Translations under genes and position numbers: made by a program
Shown here: positions 50,081-60,000 of the stretch, piece by piece
Layout of the letters: each line of letters begins with the position of its first letter
Position numbering within the stretch: position 1 is the stretch's first letter
Source of the DNA: Symsagittifera roscoffensis
Lineage: Eukaryota; Xenacoelomorpha; Acoela; Convolutidae
Assembly (NCBI RefSeq): GCF_963678635.1
Contig: NC_087063.1
Location: 17,860,143 to 17,920,142 of the forward strand
Reading direction: 5' to 3'
Length of the DNA stretch: 60,000 bases
Notes under the pieces: model-generated
Database searches by the model: none
Seen by the model: the letters and a program-made list of their open reading frames with translations, nothing else
Told to the model about the DNA's origin: nothing

Positions 50081-51522
50081 CTTAAAAGGCGAAAAAACCG
50101 GATGTACTACGGAGACTATGAATAATTAAGACCCGAGTATTTGCAAAAAAAAAATCAACATCAAAAATAGCTTCTTTAAAAGTCTATAGCAATCTGGCCA
50201 AAACAAACCGTATAACAAAACTGATTGTATATCAAGGTGAAGCCTTGATTATTTTTCGTCTTTTTTTGTATATGCACCCCACACGCTAATAAAAGCCACA
50301 ATGAGATTTATTTAGCGTCTTGTATCCTATTGAATTTTACCAACCTTATTTCAATTACACGTGTTATAAGAACGAAATATATCGCGAGTTAATTATTCCA
50401 ATTTCGCCGAATTAGAAATTTTCAAACGCCCACAACTTTACGAACAAGACTGCTTTTAGGTTGGTGCAAAGCTCTGAAAGCTCTAATTCGCCATGCATAA
50501 ATGTTTTTGTTATGCTTTCAGCGTTTTAAATAATATCATCAAATCAAGCCCAATCTAGTCCGGAGCATGACCATTTTGGCAGTTTTCAAACTCTCCGAGT
50601 TTTTCAAAAATTGATTGGAGGTAAAAATATCTTTTTTCATTTGATTTCAGTGAGTCGATATCTTCAATGGGGCGTAGATTTTTTTTGTTAAAAACTATTG
50701 TTTCGATTGCTGTAAGTTGATTGAATAAAGTAACCACCCCAAGCGTAAATATTTGCACTTTCTTCGAAAAATACTCGTATCAGGGCGCAGCCCTGCATAA
50801 TCCGACTGCGTTTTAAGGTATCTGAAATAGTCTTCCCTTCGAAAAAACTGCATTTTTTTTTGCAAATCATCTCTCCACAAAGTTTTGCACATAGAAAAGT
50901 ATCAAATATACCAAACAGCATGACTCAGTTCAAGTTGAAACAGTTTCAAGACGGATCAACCCTTTGCTTACGCGTTGTTAGTTCGAAATATATCGCCAGT
51001 TAAATGTCACTAATTATCCAATTTGGCAATCTTTAAACCCCCATAATTTTACGAAAAAACTACAGAAGAAATATTTTGAAGAAATTGAGCTCAGGAGAAA
51101 TTGAGCTCAGGACCACAGAAGAAATTGAGCTCAGGACCACGATGACTTTTGAATGGCATTAAAAGAATGTATCAAAGAATGCTATTTAAAAAGTTGAAAT
51201 TTGTCTTGAGAAAAAAAGCCACCCCAACCACAAACATTCCGTTACTTTCACAAAAGCCACCCCGAGCACAAGCAAAGTCGAAACAGAACTACTGACTAAA
51301 TGTCAAGCAGATAAAAATCAAGAATTTTTCCAGAGCTTGGCAGGAAAATAGGTAATCAGATAATGACGGTTTTTTGATTTTTATATTCATTTTGATGAGT
51401 ATTTTTTTAAATACACGGTTCACGAATCTGAAAAAAAATCTTTTTTTTTCGTTCTGGTTCTATTTTCTTTTAATTTTTGTTCAGATCAGTTTATTAAACT
51501 TATCCGGTCACTTTTAACTTGC
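50081..51522 (-). other. Sulfotransferase intron 1, probable GC-AG intron packed with reversed hairpin elements
   Basis: The upstream exon ends GAAG|GCAAGT, the consensus of GC-AG introns, and this is the only donor nearby that gives the phase needed by the middle exon. The intron contains at least three degraded, reversed copies of the hairpin element, near 50263-50470, 50555-50795 and 50800-51290, recognised by ccaccccaagc-like words, cgcgagttaa words and the 3' hairpin. Confidence 0.65.
51061..51145. repeat. Short tandem repeat of gaaattgagctcagga
   Basis: The word gaaattgagctcagga occurs three times in about 80 bp, two of them preceded by cacagaa or followed by ccac. Local slippage in the intron. 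Confidence 0.8.
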
Positions 51523-51688
51523 CTTCTATTTTTGGTTTGACATTAGAGCAGTTCTGTCTGTTGATCCAGGTCATCTGACCAGTACGAATGTGTCTAAATT
51601 GAAGGACATAGTACCTGGAGGACCTTGTCGCAATCATGTCGAATGGGTTTCTAACTACCATGACGCCCACAATTCCTAAGCCATACAA
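51523..51688 (-). CDS. Sulfotransferase, exon with 3'-phosphate binding motif
   Basis: It encodes 55 residues with MVVRNPFDMIATRSSRYY, the PAPS 3'-phosphate binding strand and helix of sulfotransferases (Arg and Ser contact the nucleotide). The acceptor is aacag before 51688; an earlier cag, nearer the pyrimidine tract, would put a TAA in frame. The exon ends at a GC donor. The N-terminal exon with the 5'-phosphosulfate loop is not seen. The next sequence upstream is a microsatellite and then the second R block, so the gene is either truncated here or continues beyond 60 kb. Confidence 0.85.
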
Positions 51689-51697
51689 CTGTTACCT

Positions 51698-51732
51698 GAA
51701 AGAAAGAAAGAAAGAAAGACAGACAGACAGAC

Positions 51733-51763
<31 letters not shown>

Positions 51764-51764
51764 A
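51698..51764. repeat. (AAAG)n/(AGAC)n microsatellite
   Basis: About 67 bp of gaaa and gaca tetranucleotides. On the minus strand it is a long pyrimidine run directly before the acceptor of the sulfotransferase exon. Confidence 0.97.
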
Positions 51765-51784
51765 TCAATTCTTTCAAATAAATA

Positions 51785-53998
51785 TAGGGCTATTTACAAA
51801 GCGTTTGTCTGTGCTAAAGGCACAACGAGAAGTTTTAAGAAAATTTTGGAAAAAAACAAGATAGACTAAAGTCAGAAGCACACAGTCACAATATGGTTCC
51901 CTTAATTCTTTTCGTTGAGCCCGATTTCTTTGTTTTAAGAGCAATCTTCACTATAGCAAACGAAGTACTGAACTGCATTTTTGAAGCACTGAAAACAACG
52001 CACCTATAAAGTTGTTCGGGAAACAATCATACGCTCACTTTAATTTTACGAAAAGTGATTCACAGTTTGTATATACCAATAAATTAAGGTTCAAAAACAA
52101 TGACCCCAGTTGTCACGGCAGTCAAAAATGCGAAAGAATCGAAACGACGTAAAGTCGGCAATGAATGCCACGGTTTTATGAATAATGAATAAACCGCCTA
52201 AGATCATTGCAGCGGGCAATACCCACGGACTGTTACTAAAACGATTTAGATCGACAGTTCCTCCGACAACTCTATGACAGTTGAAAGCCCGATTATAGCA
52301 CGACCTGTTTTGGCGGAACCTGATACGGAGGAAAATTTTGAAAGCAAAGAAGCTCAAACTACGAGACGGTTGTAAAACGGGTGAACCGCATGAATGATAA
52401 AAAAAGTACCTTACTCCTGCTCAGATGACCAAAGTGTTGTGCGCATGAAAACAGCGTTGTCAGGTCCTCAAATAGCCCAGGTATGCTCTCGTCAGCGGAC
52501 GAGGTGGAAGAAGATGAGCAAGACAAAACTAGTGAGAGAGAACCATGCGCTAGGGAAGCCTAAGAAATGGATAAAAATGAATAGTTGGCAGAAACTAAGA
52601 TAAGCGTGATTCCTTCTTCACCGAAGGGGGTAAAAGAGGAACAGTCAAGTACATCGTCAAGGGATGATGCGACTCATGTGAACGTGCACTGAGCGAAGCC
52701 CAGAAGAAGATGAAAACAAAGTGCCGGTCAGAGCGCGCGTAGGGTTGTCGTCAAAGACAAAAAGCAGACTACGAGGGGAAGCAAATGTTGAGGAACAAAA
52801 TTTTTTCAGAAAAAAGTTATCATTAGCCCGAAAAATGTACCGAGCCCGAAAAAAGGGAGTGTGGATAATTCTTATTTTGACAAGGAGAAACTTCTGTTTA
52901 ACTGGAGGGATGACTACAAAACAGGATGATATTCAGAGACTGGATGAGGACGTGTAGGGGTATTTTGTTGATATGTTGAACAAACTGCGTAAGATCATGA
53001 AGCGCACAAAAGGAGTGCCGTCGTTTACGGATGTTCAGTAAATTACAATGGGTGTTTTCGACTGCCGTCTATAAGTACTGGAAGCACCCATTCAGAAAAG
53101 CCGAAAAAAACCAGACACTAAAATGATTGTAGATTATGTGAATGCGGAGTTACAAAGGACTCATGAAGCGATCGTGAGGCGAGAAAAATTTTCTATATTT
53201 ACTAAATACGGATTAATGATTTCAGTACTACTAGGTTTCAGAAGGAAAATGATTGAACCTAATTTAACGTGCAGGTTAATTGAGACTTGACACTTTATAT
53301 TACATTATTGTAGTAAAATTGATTGAAATTGTTATTAATACTGCGACTGTCAAGGGCAACGTTATTATTAACCGTACGTGTTGCAAGTGGCAAGTTTTTA
53401 GAAATTGAATTCAAGCTGGTTCTCGTACTTTTATTGTTCCGACTTTCGATACGAAAGTAACGGAATATTTGTGCTCGGGGTGGGTTTTTTTTTTCTTCAG
53501 ACAAATTTCGACTTTTTAACTAGCCATTTTTGACGGAATTTTTTTTACCATTCGAAAGGTATTGTTGTCTTGAGCTCAAATTTCAAAAAATATTTCACCT
53601 GTGATTATTTTTTGTAAAGTTATAGGGGTTTAAAGATTGACATTTTGGCCAATTATGGACAATTAACGCGCGATATTTTTCGCGCTATTAACGTGTAAGC
53701 GGAGATTTAATCCGTCTTAGAAATCGTTCCAAATTGGTTGAAAGAAGCTTATTTGCTGTAATTGGTTTGTTACAAGGAGCGAAATCTATCCTTTCGTACT
53801 TTAAATGGCGTGTGGGGGGATGATTTCATAAAAAATTTCAAATTTTAGAAAAAATTTTTTTCATTTTGTTTTATTTCATTGAATTTTTTCAATGTTATTA
53901 CTGCTCCATAAACTTTAAAAGGCAGTCGGAACATTCAGGGCTTCGCCCTGATACGAGCAGTCTTGTTATCTTTTAAACTCCAAAAAAAGTACAAGGAC
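51785..53998 (+). repeat. Block R, second copy, with an inserted element
   Basis: Homologous to 19375-21045 from tagggct-tttacaaagcg onward. Differences include an extra ttt near 52803 that shifts one frame, cgtgtagggg for cgtgtcgggg near 52954 (a stop), and a changed stretch at 53068-53095. The 530-bp hairpin element interrupts it at 53436-53965. All frames are broken. Confidence 0.85.
53436..53965 (+). mobile_element. 530-bp non-autonomous hairpin element, best copy in the window
   Basis: Comparison with block R copy 1 gives exact ends: gttccgactttcg...gcagtcttg, flanked by tt on both sides. The 5' end is itself a near-palindrome (arms ttccg-actttcg / cgaaagt-aa-cggaa), followed by tttgtgctcggggtggg. 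The 3' end has the stem-loop cagggc-ttc-gccctg, 15 bases before the end. No coding capacity. A TT target and a hairpin close to the 3' end recall Helentron-type Helitron relatives, but the usual CTRR end is absent. The class is therefore uncertain. Confidence 0.75.
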
Positions 53999-54207
53999 AT
54001 GCTTCTAGAGATGGAGATGGGAAAGGAACCTGCGCGAAAAAGGCAATTTTTTGAATCAAAATGTTTCAAAAATTTCGCTGAGACAAAAAAAAATTATTCA
54101 TAAGAATAATATCAATAAAATCATCAATAAAAATTAAAATTATCATATTAATCATAATATTAATCATAAAAATGATAACTAAAATGATACTGATGATAAA
54201 ATCTTAA

Positions 54208-54242
54208 AAATATTCCGTTACTTTCGTATCGAAAGTCGGAAC
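54208..54242 (-). repeat. Solo 35-bp element end, inverted
   Basis: Exact reverse complement of 53436-53470, the first 35 bases of the hairpin element, inserted in the AT-rich head of U7. No other unit has it at this place. Together the two form perfect 35-bp inverted repeats around 737 bp. Confidence 0.95.
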
Positions 54243-54634
54243 AATAATATTAATCAGAATAACAATATCATAATAATAACCATAAAAGTAATCAGAACAC
54301 TAGTCATAATAATCATGATAATAATGATAGAACCACAATTTGTTTCCAAGCGAGTACTAGCTACAGAGTTACACTTAATATAAACTACAGAAAAAACTCT
54401 GTATTGTATTGGAAAACAAGGCGCCGAGCACGGCATGTTTTCAGGTTTCTCTTGCAATTTTGGCCTGTTTTTTGTCCATTTTTTAATTAAACTTCGTCTG
54501 CGGTACAATTAAGTTTAAAAAAAAGCATTATACGGTCTTTATAGTGTTTTAGGACATCTGCGAAAACCTATAAAAAATCGAGAAAAAGAGTTCCCACTCT
54601 ACTGAATTTTTTTTTGCCATAAGCGGTTTTTATC

Positions 54635-54692
54635 AAAGCTTTAGACTGACCTTTGGTTATTAATTAATAAACAATGGTCAGTCTAAAGCTTT
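54635..54692. repeat. 58-bp hairpin, copy 5
   Basis: As at 21645, with one mismatch in the left arm (gacctttg instead of gaccattg). Confidence 0.95.
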
Positions 54693-54733
54693 GTATAGAT
54701 AGCTAGCTCTGAGAGATTTGATCTTCATTTCAG

Positions 54734-54867
54734 GTACTCTGCGTGTGCGTGACATGGTCAAGTGTGGATGATTGTTGAATATTCTTTGCTTCACAGTTGC
54801 AACTTGTTGGGCATTCACTTGGGGAAATGTCGTGTTTTCTATGCACCAGCCACTTGAAACTTCATGA
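54734..54867 (+). pseudogene. SLC13 terminal exon, copy 5 (nonsense)
   Basis: Acceptor and phase are kept, but codon 12 is TGA (54769-54771) where copy 1 has TTC, right after MVKCG. This removes the last membrane helix. Leu-Leu after the stop shows kinship with copy 1. Probably a dead copy. Confidence 0.9.
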
Positions 54868-55857
54868 AACAAAAACAATCAAAACAAAACTCTAAAGAGT
54901 ATGCATTCATTGCAAGGGACTTTATAATGAATAATCAGATATCGTATAAAGAAGTCAGATAAGCAAAAATATATATCGTATCAACAAAAATTTTGAATGT
55001 ACTGAAGCTTTTTGATTAGTTGACTGAGATCTGATTTTATATCTCCCAAATCCATCAATTTCTGATATCTTCAAAACATAATATTGAAAAATCTCGCTAA
55101 ATCTTGAAAAACATCTCAGCTGTCTTGGAAAATTTTTCAAGATGACTGGACGTGAAAATACCAAATGTGCTCCCTAAGGTTCCATGCTTTTGGTTTTATA
55201 GTTTTGCCGAAGTTTTTGTTATCACGATTCTGGAATCTACACTCATATCTTTTACATATGTTAGAGGATTGCAGGGCTACACAGCCAAGGAAAATCTTGA
55301 CACTTTCTGCTAGGAACTTAAGAGTCCAAGTCAATCCTGGACTTCCTGGCAGGAGCCATTCAGGAACCCTGCCACGAAGACTCAGATAAAAAAAAACGTG
55401 AAAACCAAGTCTGGACACCAGCCAGTACCCTTCTAAGAAACACAGGAAATCAGCAGTTTTAATTACCTAAGCCTTTTGTTATTTTTTAGTAACGCTACAA
55501 ATTACTTTTGTCCTTGAGCAAGGATTGTTAGAAAGCAAAAAAGCAAACATTCCAGAATGAACTTTTGACTAAAAGAACCAAATTTTATTATTGTTTTTTG
55601 CTTTCAAAGAGCAAATTAAACCAAAACATGACAGAAAATAATTCCACGGTTTTCAATTTTTTGATGTATAATTTTTAGCCCCATAGAAAAGCTTATGTTT
55701 TTATCATAAAGCTGTGTAAAACTCAAGCTTTAACTTTTTCAATAAACCTACAAAAGCGTTTTATTTGCAGAAAATTTGCCACTTGACTTGAGGGCTTTTC
55801 TGATTGAGAACACCCCAAATTGCGTTATTGTTCTGACCTTCGAACAAAGTGCGGAAT

Positions 55858-56310
55858 AATTATGCTTGGATCGGTTAGAATCGGTTATTTATTCTGTCGA
55901 TTTTCGAATTCTTAACTGAGCTTTTTTGAAGAAATCTTGTAAAAAATTTTATTGTCTGGAGCTCAAATTTAAAGAAATTGCACTTGCGATCATTTTTGGT
56001 AGAGCTAATGGGGTTTGAAATTATTGATTCGACCAACTGGAGATATTTAACGCGCAATATATTGCAATCTTGTGACCCGCGTAAGCAGCGAATTTTTGAG
56101 CTGAATTGAGGCAAGTCATTTGCGCTTAAAAATTGGATTAGACCTGCTAAACACATTCCCTTTTAGTTTACTTTAGCGGAGAAAAAGAAAAAAAAACATG
56201 ATTTAAAAAAAAAAAAAATTCGTCTTTTTTTCAACCACAGAATTTTTGATTTAAGTGTATTCGGAAACATTCGGGAGTTTGCCGTGATATACGAGCAGTC
56301 TTGTTTTGTT
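55858..56310 (+). mobile_element. Old hairpin-element copy inside U7
   Basis: Counterpart of 22840-23316, with ttaacgcgcaatatattgc retaining the word ttaacgcgc seen in the 530-bp element and lost in U1 (ttaaggcgc). Ends with tatacgagcagtcttgtt. Confidence 0.6.
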
Positions 56311-59197
56311 TTGTTTTCAAACAAGTTCGTAAATTTTTGCAAATTTCAAAAAAGTTTAACACTTTCCGAGCTCAGGATTCAACGGAAAAACCAAAAGTTA
56401 AGATGATTCATCGAATCTATCTAGACCCACAGAAAAACTTATGTTTTCTATTGTAAATCTGTTCAAACTTCAGGCCTTAATTTCCATAGCAATTCTACAA
56501 ATGCTGTTTTGGGCAGAGCTCTAGCCACTTAGCCAGTGCGCTTTGGTTACATCAGAGTGTTTTTTGTTCTTTTTCTGTACGTTGATCATCACAAAACAAA
56601 ATCCACGCTTGTAAAGCCAAATTAATAACCTTCGCAATTTTAAAATTTCTATTCGCACAACAATTATTCATTGTAGTAGTACACTTGTTTTCGTCTTTTT
56701 GGTATATTTCTTTTTATATACAAAAATGATATTGGAATTCCCCAACAAATGTTCTTTTTATAGCCAAAAACTCGTAGCTTTGAAGCAAATCTTTCGAATG
56801 CATATTCATAAAAATTGCAGAAAGATGAATGAAAGATCCAGAAATTGATAACTAACATGGTGTATGAAAGCAAAATGCGAGGAGTTTTTGGATAATAAGA
56901 TAATGTAGAAATAGTTTATTCCTGCAAGATGTTGTCTAGCTATTGCATTCTTAGTACCTTTAGCTTCTTAGTACTTTCGCAGTATGCAGCATCCTTATTG
57001 ACATAAAATAAAAACCCGCATCCACTAAAAAAAACCCGAAGGCTTATGCAATCGACGAAATGCTTATTTTGACTATTCTATCTAATCATGATAATCAAAA
57101 TTAGCTGTTTCAAGGATTTTTATTACCCGGGTTGACAAAAATGCTTATCATACAATTCTCATATATGGAAAAAACGCTGATCATGCTCTTTCATTTAATT
57201 TCAAAGAGCAAAAGTAAGTTTATGAAAACAGCAAAATAAGAATTTTTCCATACTCTGAAATTTTATAACAAGCACTTCATTACGAGGCCAAACTATGCAT
57301 TTTATGCATTGTAAGCGGATTCCGCAACAGGGACGTTCCCTGTGTTCTTCTTTTGCTCGTTCATTCACTTTGATCGTTCTGACAAAATTTACTATGTTTA
57401 AAGACTTGTCTCTGGAATTCAGGAACATACAGACACAAAATTGTGCGCCTATCCAGTGCACAGTATGGCCTCGTAGTGTTTTTCCATACTCTGGAATTAA
57501 AGTTTGAGCTTTTTAATCAATCTTTTTATCCCCAAAATTTAAAAAAGCATGATAAGCATTTTTCCGTTCTATGAAATTGTATGACAAGCATTTCATCCAC
57601 AAATGATTTAAAATATTTGTTTTGATATTTTGTGTTTCGTCCGAAACACTAATCAAGTATTTTTGTCATGAGAAAATCTAGAGTGTAACTGGCAGTCACT
57701 ACGCAGATAAACTGCATTTGGTAATTTTAGCCTTGTAAGTTAATTTTAACAGTTTCACAAGGAATTAAATACCAAAAATGTAACTTTTTGTATGTGGCTA
57801 AATAATTGTTAGTTTGAAAATTTTTTTGGTGGATGAGAAAAAAGGCCTGTTTTTCTTACAAATTTGATTTTAAATTAGCAAATGAAACAAAAACATAATA
57901 ATCGCGTTCACAAAAAAAAACACTTTTTTGTGATTTTTGGTTTTTTAGGTGAAAAACTCATCTTGGATTACGTTATAAACACAAAAAATCAAAATTTGCA
58001 TGCAAAATTTTTTTTTCATAAAATATATTGAGCAAAAAGCTTCAAAAGAGGCAAATAGACCAGAAATTTCTAAAACACATTTTAAATTTTGTATGAGTTT
58101 TGTATGACAGGCTTTTTCCCATAAACTTCATTTATGAAACTGTTGAATAAGCTTTTTTTCTATGGACGTCAACCCGGGAAATAAAATCAGGATATTTTCC
58201 AAGATAATAGAATCTCTTCTAGTCCGTTTTAGTTGAGTTTAGTGCATACAGAAAAATTTTTATATCGATTATAATAAATTTAGTTAAAAAGTTCTAACAG
58301 TGGATAAAAATTATAAGCAATCATGAAAAAAACAATGTGCTGATATTTTCCTTAATACAAAACCTATAAATGCGTTCATTGAAACAACCATTATTGCCAA
58401 AAAAATGAAAAAGTAAGAAAAACATAAACTTGAACTGGTTTTAAAACTGCTATGACATTTTTTTTAATTTTCCAAATATTTCAGCATCTATGAAAATCAT
58501 ACAATGCAAGCAAGACAGATGTAAGGTTGAAAATTGAAATGGCAAGCAAAAAGAATTATAGTCGATTATAAACTTTTGAAATTGATTTTTTAATAAAAAA
58601 TATGATTGAAATTGTGATAAAAGTGATGATTGAATAAGAAACAGATTGAAAACTAAGAGAATATAATTGATTTATAATTATAATTGATTCTATTTTTTGA
58701 ATTTTTTCTATATTTTTAATTTATTGAATCTCTCAGATGGCATAAAAGTTTCCGTCAAAAGTACTTAGTTCAGTTCAGTAGTCGAAGTTTGACCGAATAA
58801 AAAATCACCCAAGCAGAAAAATTCCGCTCATTCTTCGAAAGTGGAACAGATAGGGCTTTGATGTGACAAATCACTCGATCCTTATTGATGATTGTTTGTG
58901 GTACTGATTTTGTTTGGAAAAAAATTGGGAAAAATCATATGCCCCAATTTTTCCTGTATTTCATATTTCCAACTGATTTGTTATATTTTGTCTTTGAAGC
59001 AAGAAAAATTTTGAGTAGCGTTTACAACATCAATATTCAGCAAAAATCAAGGCAAACGAAAGATGAGTCGGATTATTCAAAATTCTAAAAAAACATCGGT
59101 TTTTGTTTAAGGCTTCAAGAAAACCCAAATTTAATTATTGTTCCTCGGCCAACAACCATGTGTTCGAAAGAAGTTCAATTGGGGAGCATACGAAAAA

Positions 59198-60000
59198 ATG
59201 CTCTTTCCCATTTTAGCCATCAAATTTGTTTCTATTGGTTAATTTTTCATGTCTATTATTGTTTACAGTGTCTGATTTTTCTACTACTGAAATAAGCACA
59301 TTTTTTGCAAATCACATGCAAGTGAAATGCTTTAAAATCATTTTTTGCTCTGGTTTTGCACCGCAATTTTTCAAGAAACAAAGAAAACTCTAACTTTATT
59401 GAGCGACGAGGATTTTGTACCACTTACCATAGCGTGTGAAGGAATGGTTTTTGAAAATAACAATCAAAATTTTCATGTTGTTTAAAAAAATCGTCAATTT
59501 TTATGAGCGGACACCACTTCAACGAGCAGTTGAAGATAGTTGAAACATTCAGGCCTTTGTCCTGATACGAGAAGTCTTGTTTACAGTTAAGGGAAGATAA
59601 AAGGACTTTGTAAATAATATTCCCCCGCACGCCTTATAATGTACAACAGATATATTTATCTTCTTATATTGTAGCAATTACGGAAATAGTTTGCTTCAGC
59701 CATAATTTGACACAATTTCTAAGACGGTTTAAATCTCCGCTTCCGCGGTACTAGCGCAAAATCTAGCGAGCATTAATTGTCCCGAATCGGCCACATTGGC
59801 AATTTTCAACCCTCATAACTTGATACCAGAAATGATCACATGTAAAACATAACTTTAAGTAAGCTTAGGAAAACAATAGCTTTTGGATGAATAAAAAAAT
59901 AGATTCAAAAATGAGTAATTTTATAATCAACATCTGTCTGGAGAAAAAACCACCCCAAGCACAATATTTGCGTCACTTTCTTCTAGAGTCGAAATGAAAA
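59198..60000 (+). repeat. Tail T, second copy, running off the window
   Basis: Matches 48190-48990 up to the last base with few changes. In the first locus this tail is followed after about 190 bp by the sulfotransferase last exon. Confidence 0.85.

Larger units (their letters stand above)
53999..59197 (+). repeat. Array unit U7 (5199 bp), second locus
   Basis: Follows the second R block with the same junction as U1. The head shares U1 variants (ggaacctgcgcg, ttataGTGttttaggacatc). It contains hairpin, broken exon, flank, old element, the 57065-57440 stretch and a shortened B that lacks the reversed element copy (join near 58690-58735). More diverged from U1-U6 than these are from each other. 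Confidence 0.85.

Noticed and set aside
53436-54242. A classical 807-bp TIR transposon bounded by the 35-bp inverted repeats
   Set aside because: The empty site shows the insertion ended at 53965. The right repeat is a separate insertion, and no target duplication spans both.

Overview
The window comes from an AT-rich, repeat-laden animal genome. Evidence for this is spliced genes with GT-AG (and one probable GC-AG) introns, a long Ty3/gypsy-type retroelement with a reading region in the env position, and parts of two animal-type genes: an SLC13 (sodium/dicarboxylate-citrate-sulfate) transporter and a cytosolic-type sulfotransferase. I cannot name the species. An invertebrate is likely, but this rests on general character, not on a diagnostic sequence.

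Layout. (1) 1-12.7 kb, minus strand: a decayed Ty3/gypsy retroelement. Read 5' to 3' (right to left) it has a candidate 300-bp LTR and primer binding site, a 1.8-kb leader holding a 151-bp tandem duplication, gag with a zinc knuckle, protease (DSGAE), reverse transcriptase (YLDD), a shortened RNase H, integrase (HHCC and D-D-35-E), then a Pro/Thr-rich and Cys-containing region in the env position. Its 3' LTR is outside the window. (2) 12.7-14.0 kb: nothing recognised. (3) 14.02-14.72 kb, plus strand: two clean SLC13 exons. (4) 14.72-21.74 kb: a long intron containing minisatellites, a decayed cluster of reading frames (one resembles the end of an SF3 helicase) and a block called R here. (5) 21.05-48.19 kb: a tandem array of six units (U1-U6). 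The long units each carry a copy of the LAST exon of the same SLC13 gene, with its splice acceptor, stop codon and a strong upstream hairpin. U1+U2 and U3+U4 form an 8.19-kb higher-order repeat; U2 and U4 are short units without the exon. (6) 48.19-49.0 kb: tail T. (7) 49.18-51.69 kb, minus strand: three exons of a sulfotransferase gene whose long intron is filled with degenerate hairpin elements. (8) 51.79-60 kb: a second R-U-T block (U7) whose SLC13 exon has a stop codon and whose R holds a well-preserved 530-bp hairpin element. The first R copy shows the empty site.

The central observation is that an SLC13 transporter has had its 3'-terminal exon amplified downstream of the gene into five copies. 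Four are open and splice-compatible; one is broken. The array grew by repeated use of one junction (sharing ATGC) and was reshaped by internal deletions, one at TCTA. The larger R-U-T pattern predicts another sulfotransferase copy just beyond position 60,000. All identities are read by eye; no alignment or database search was run.
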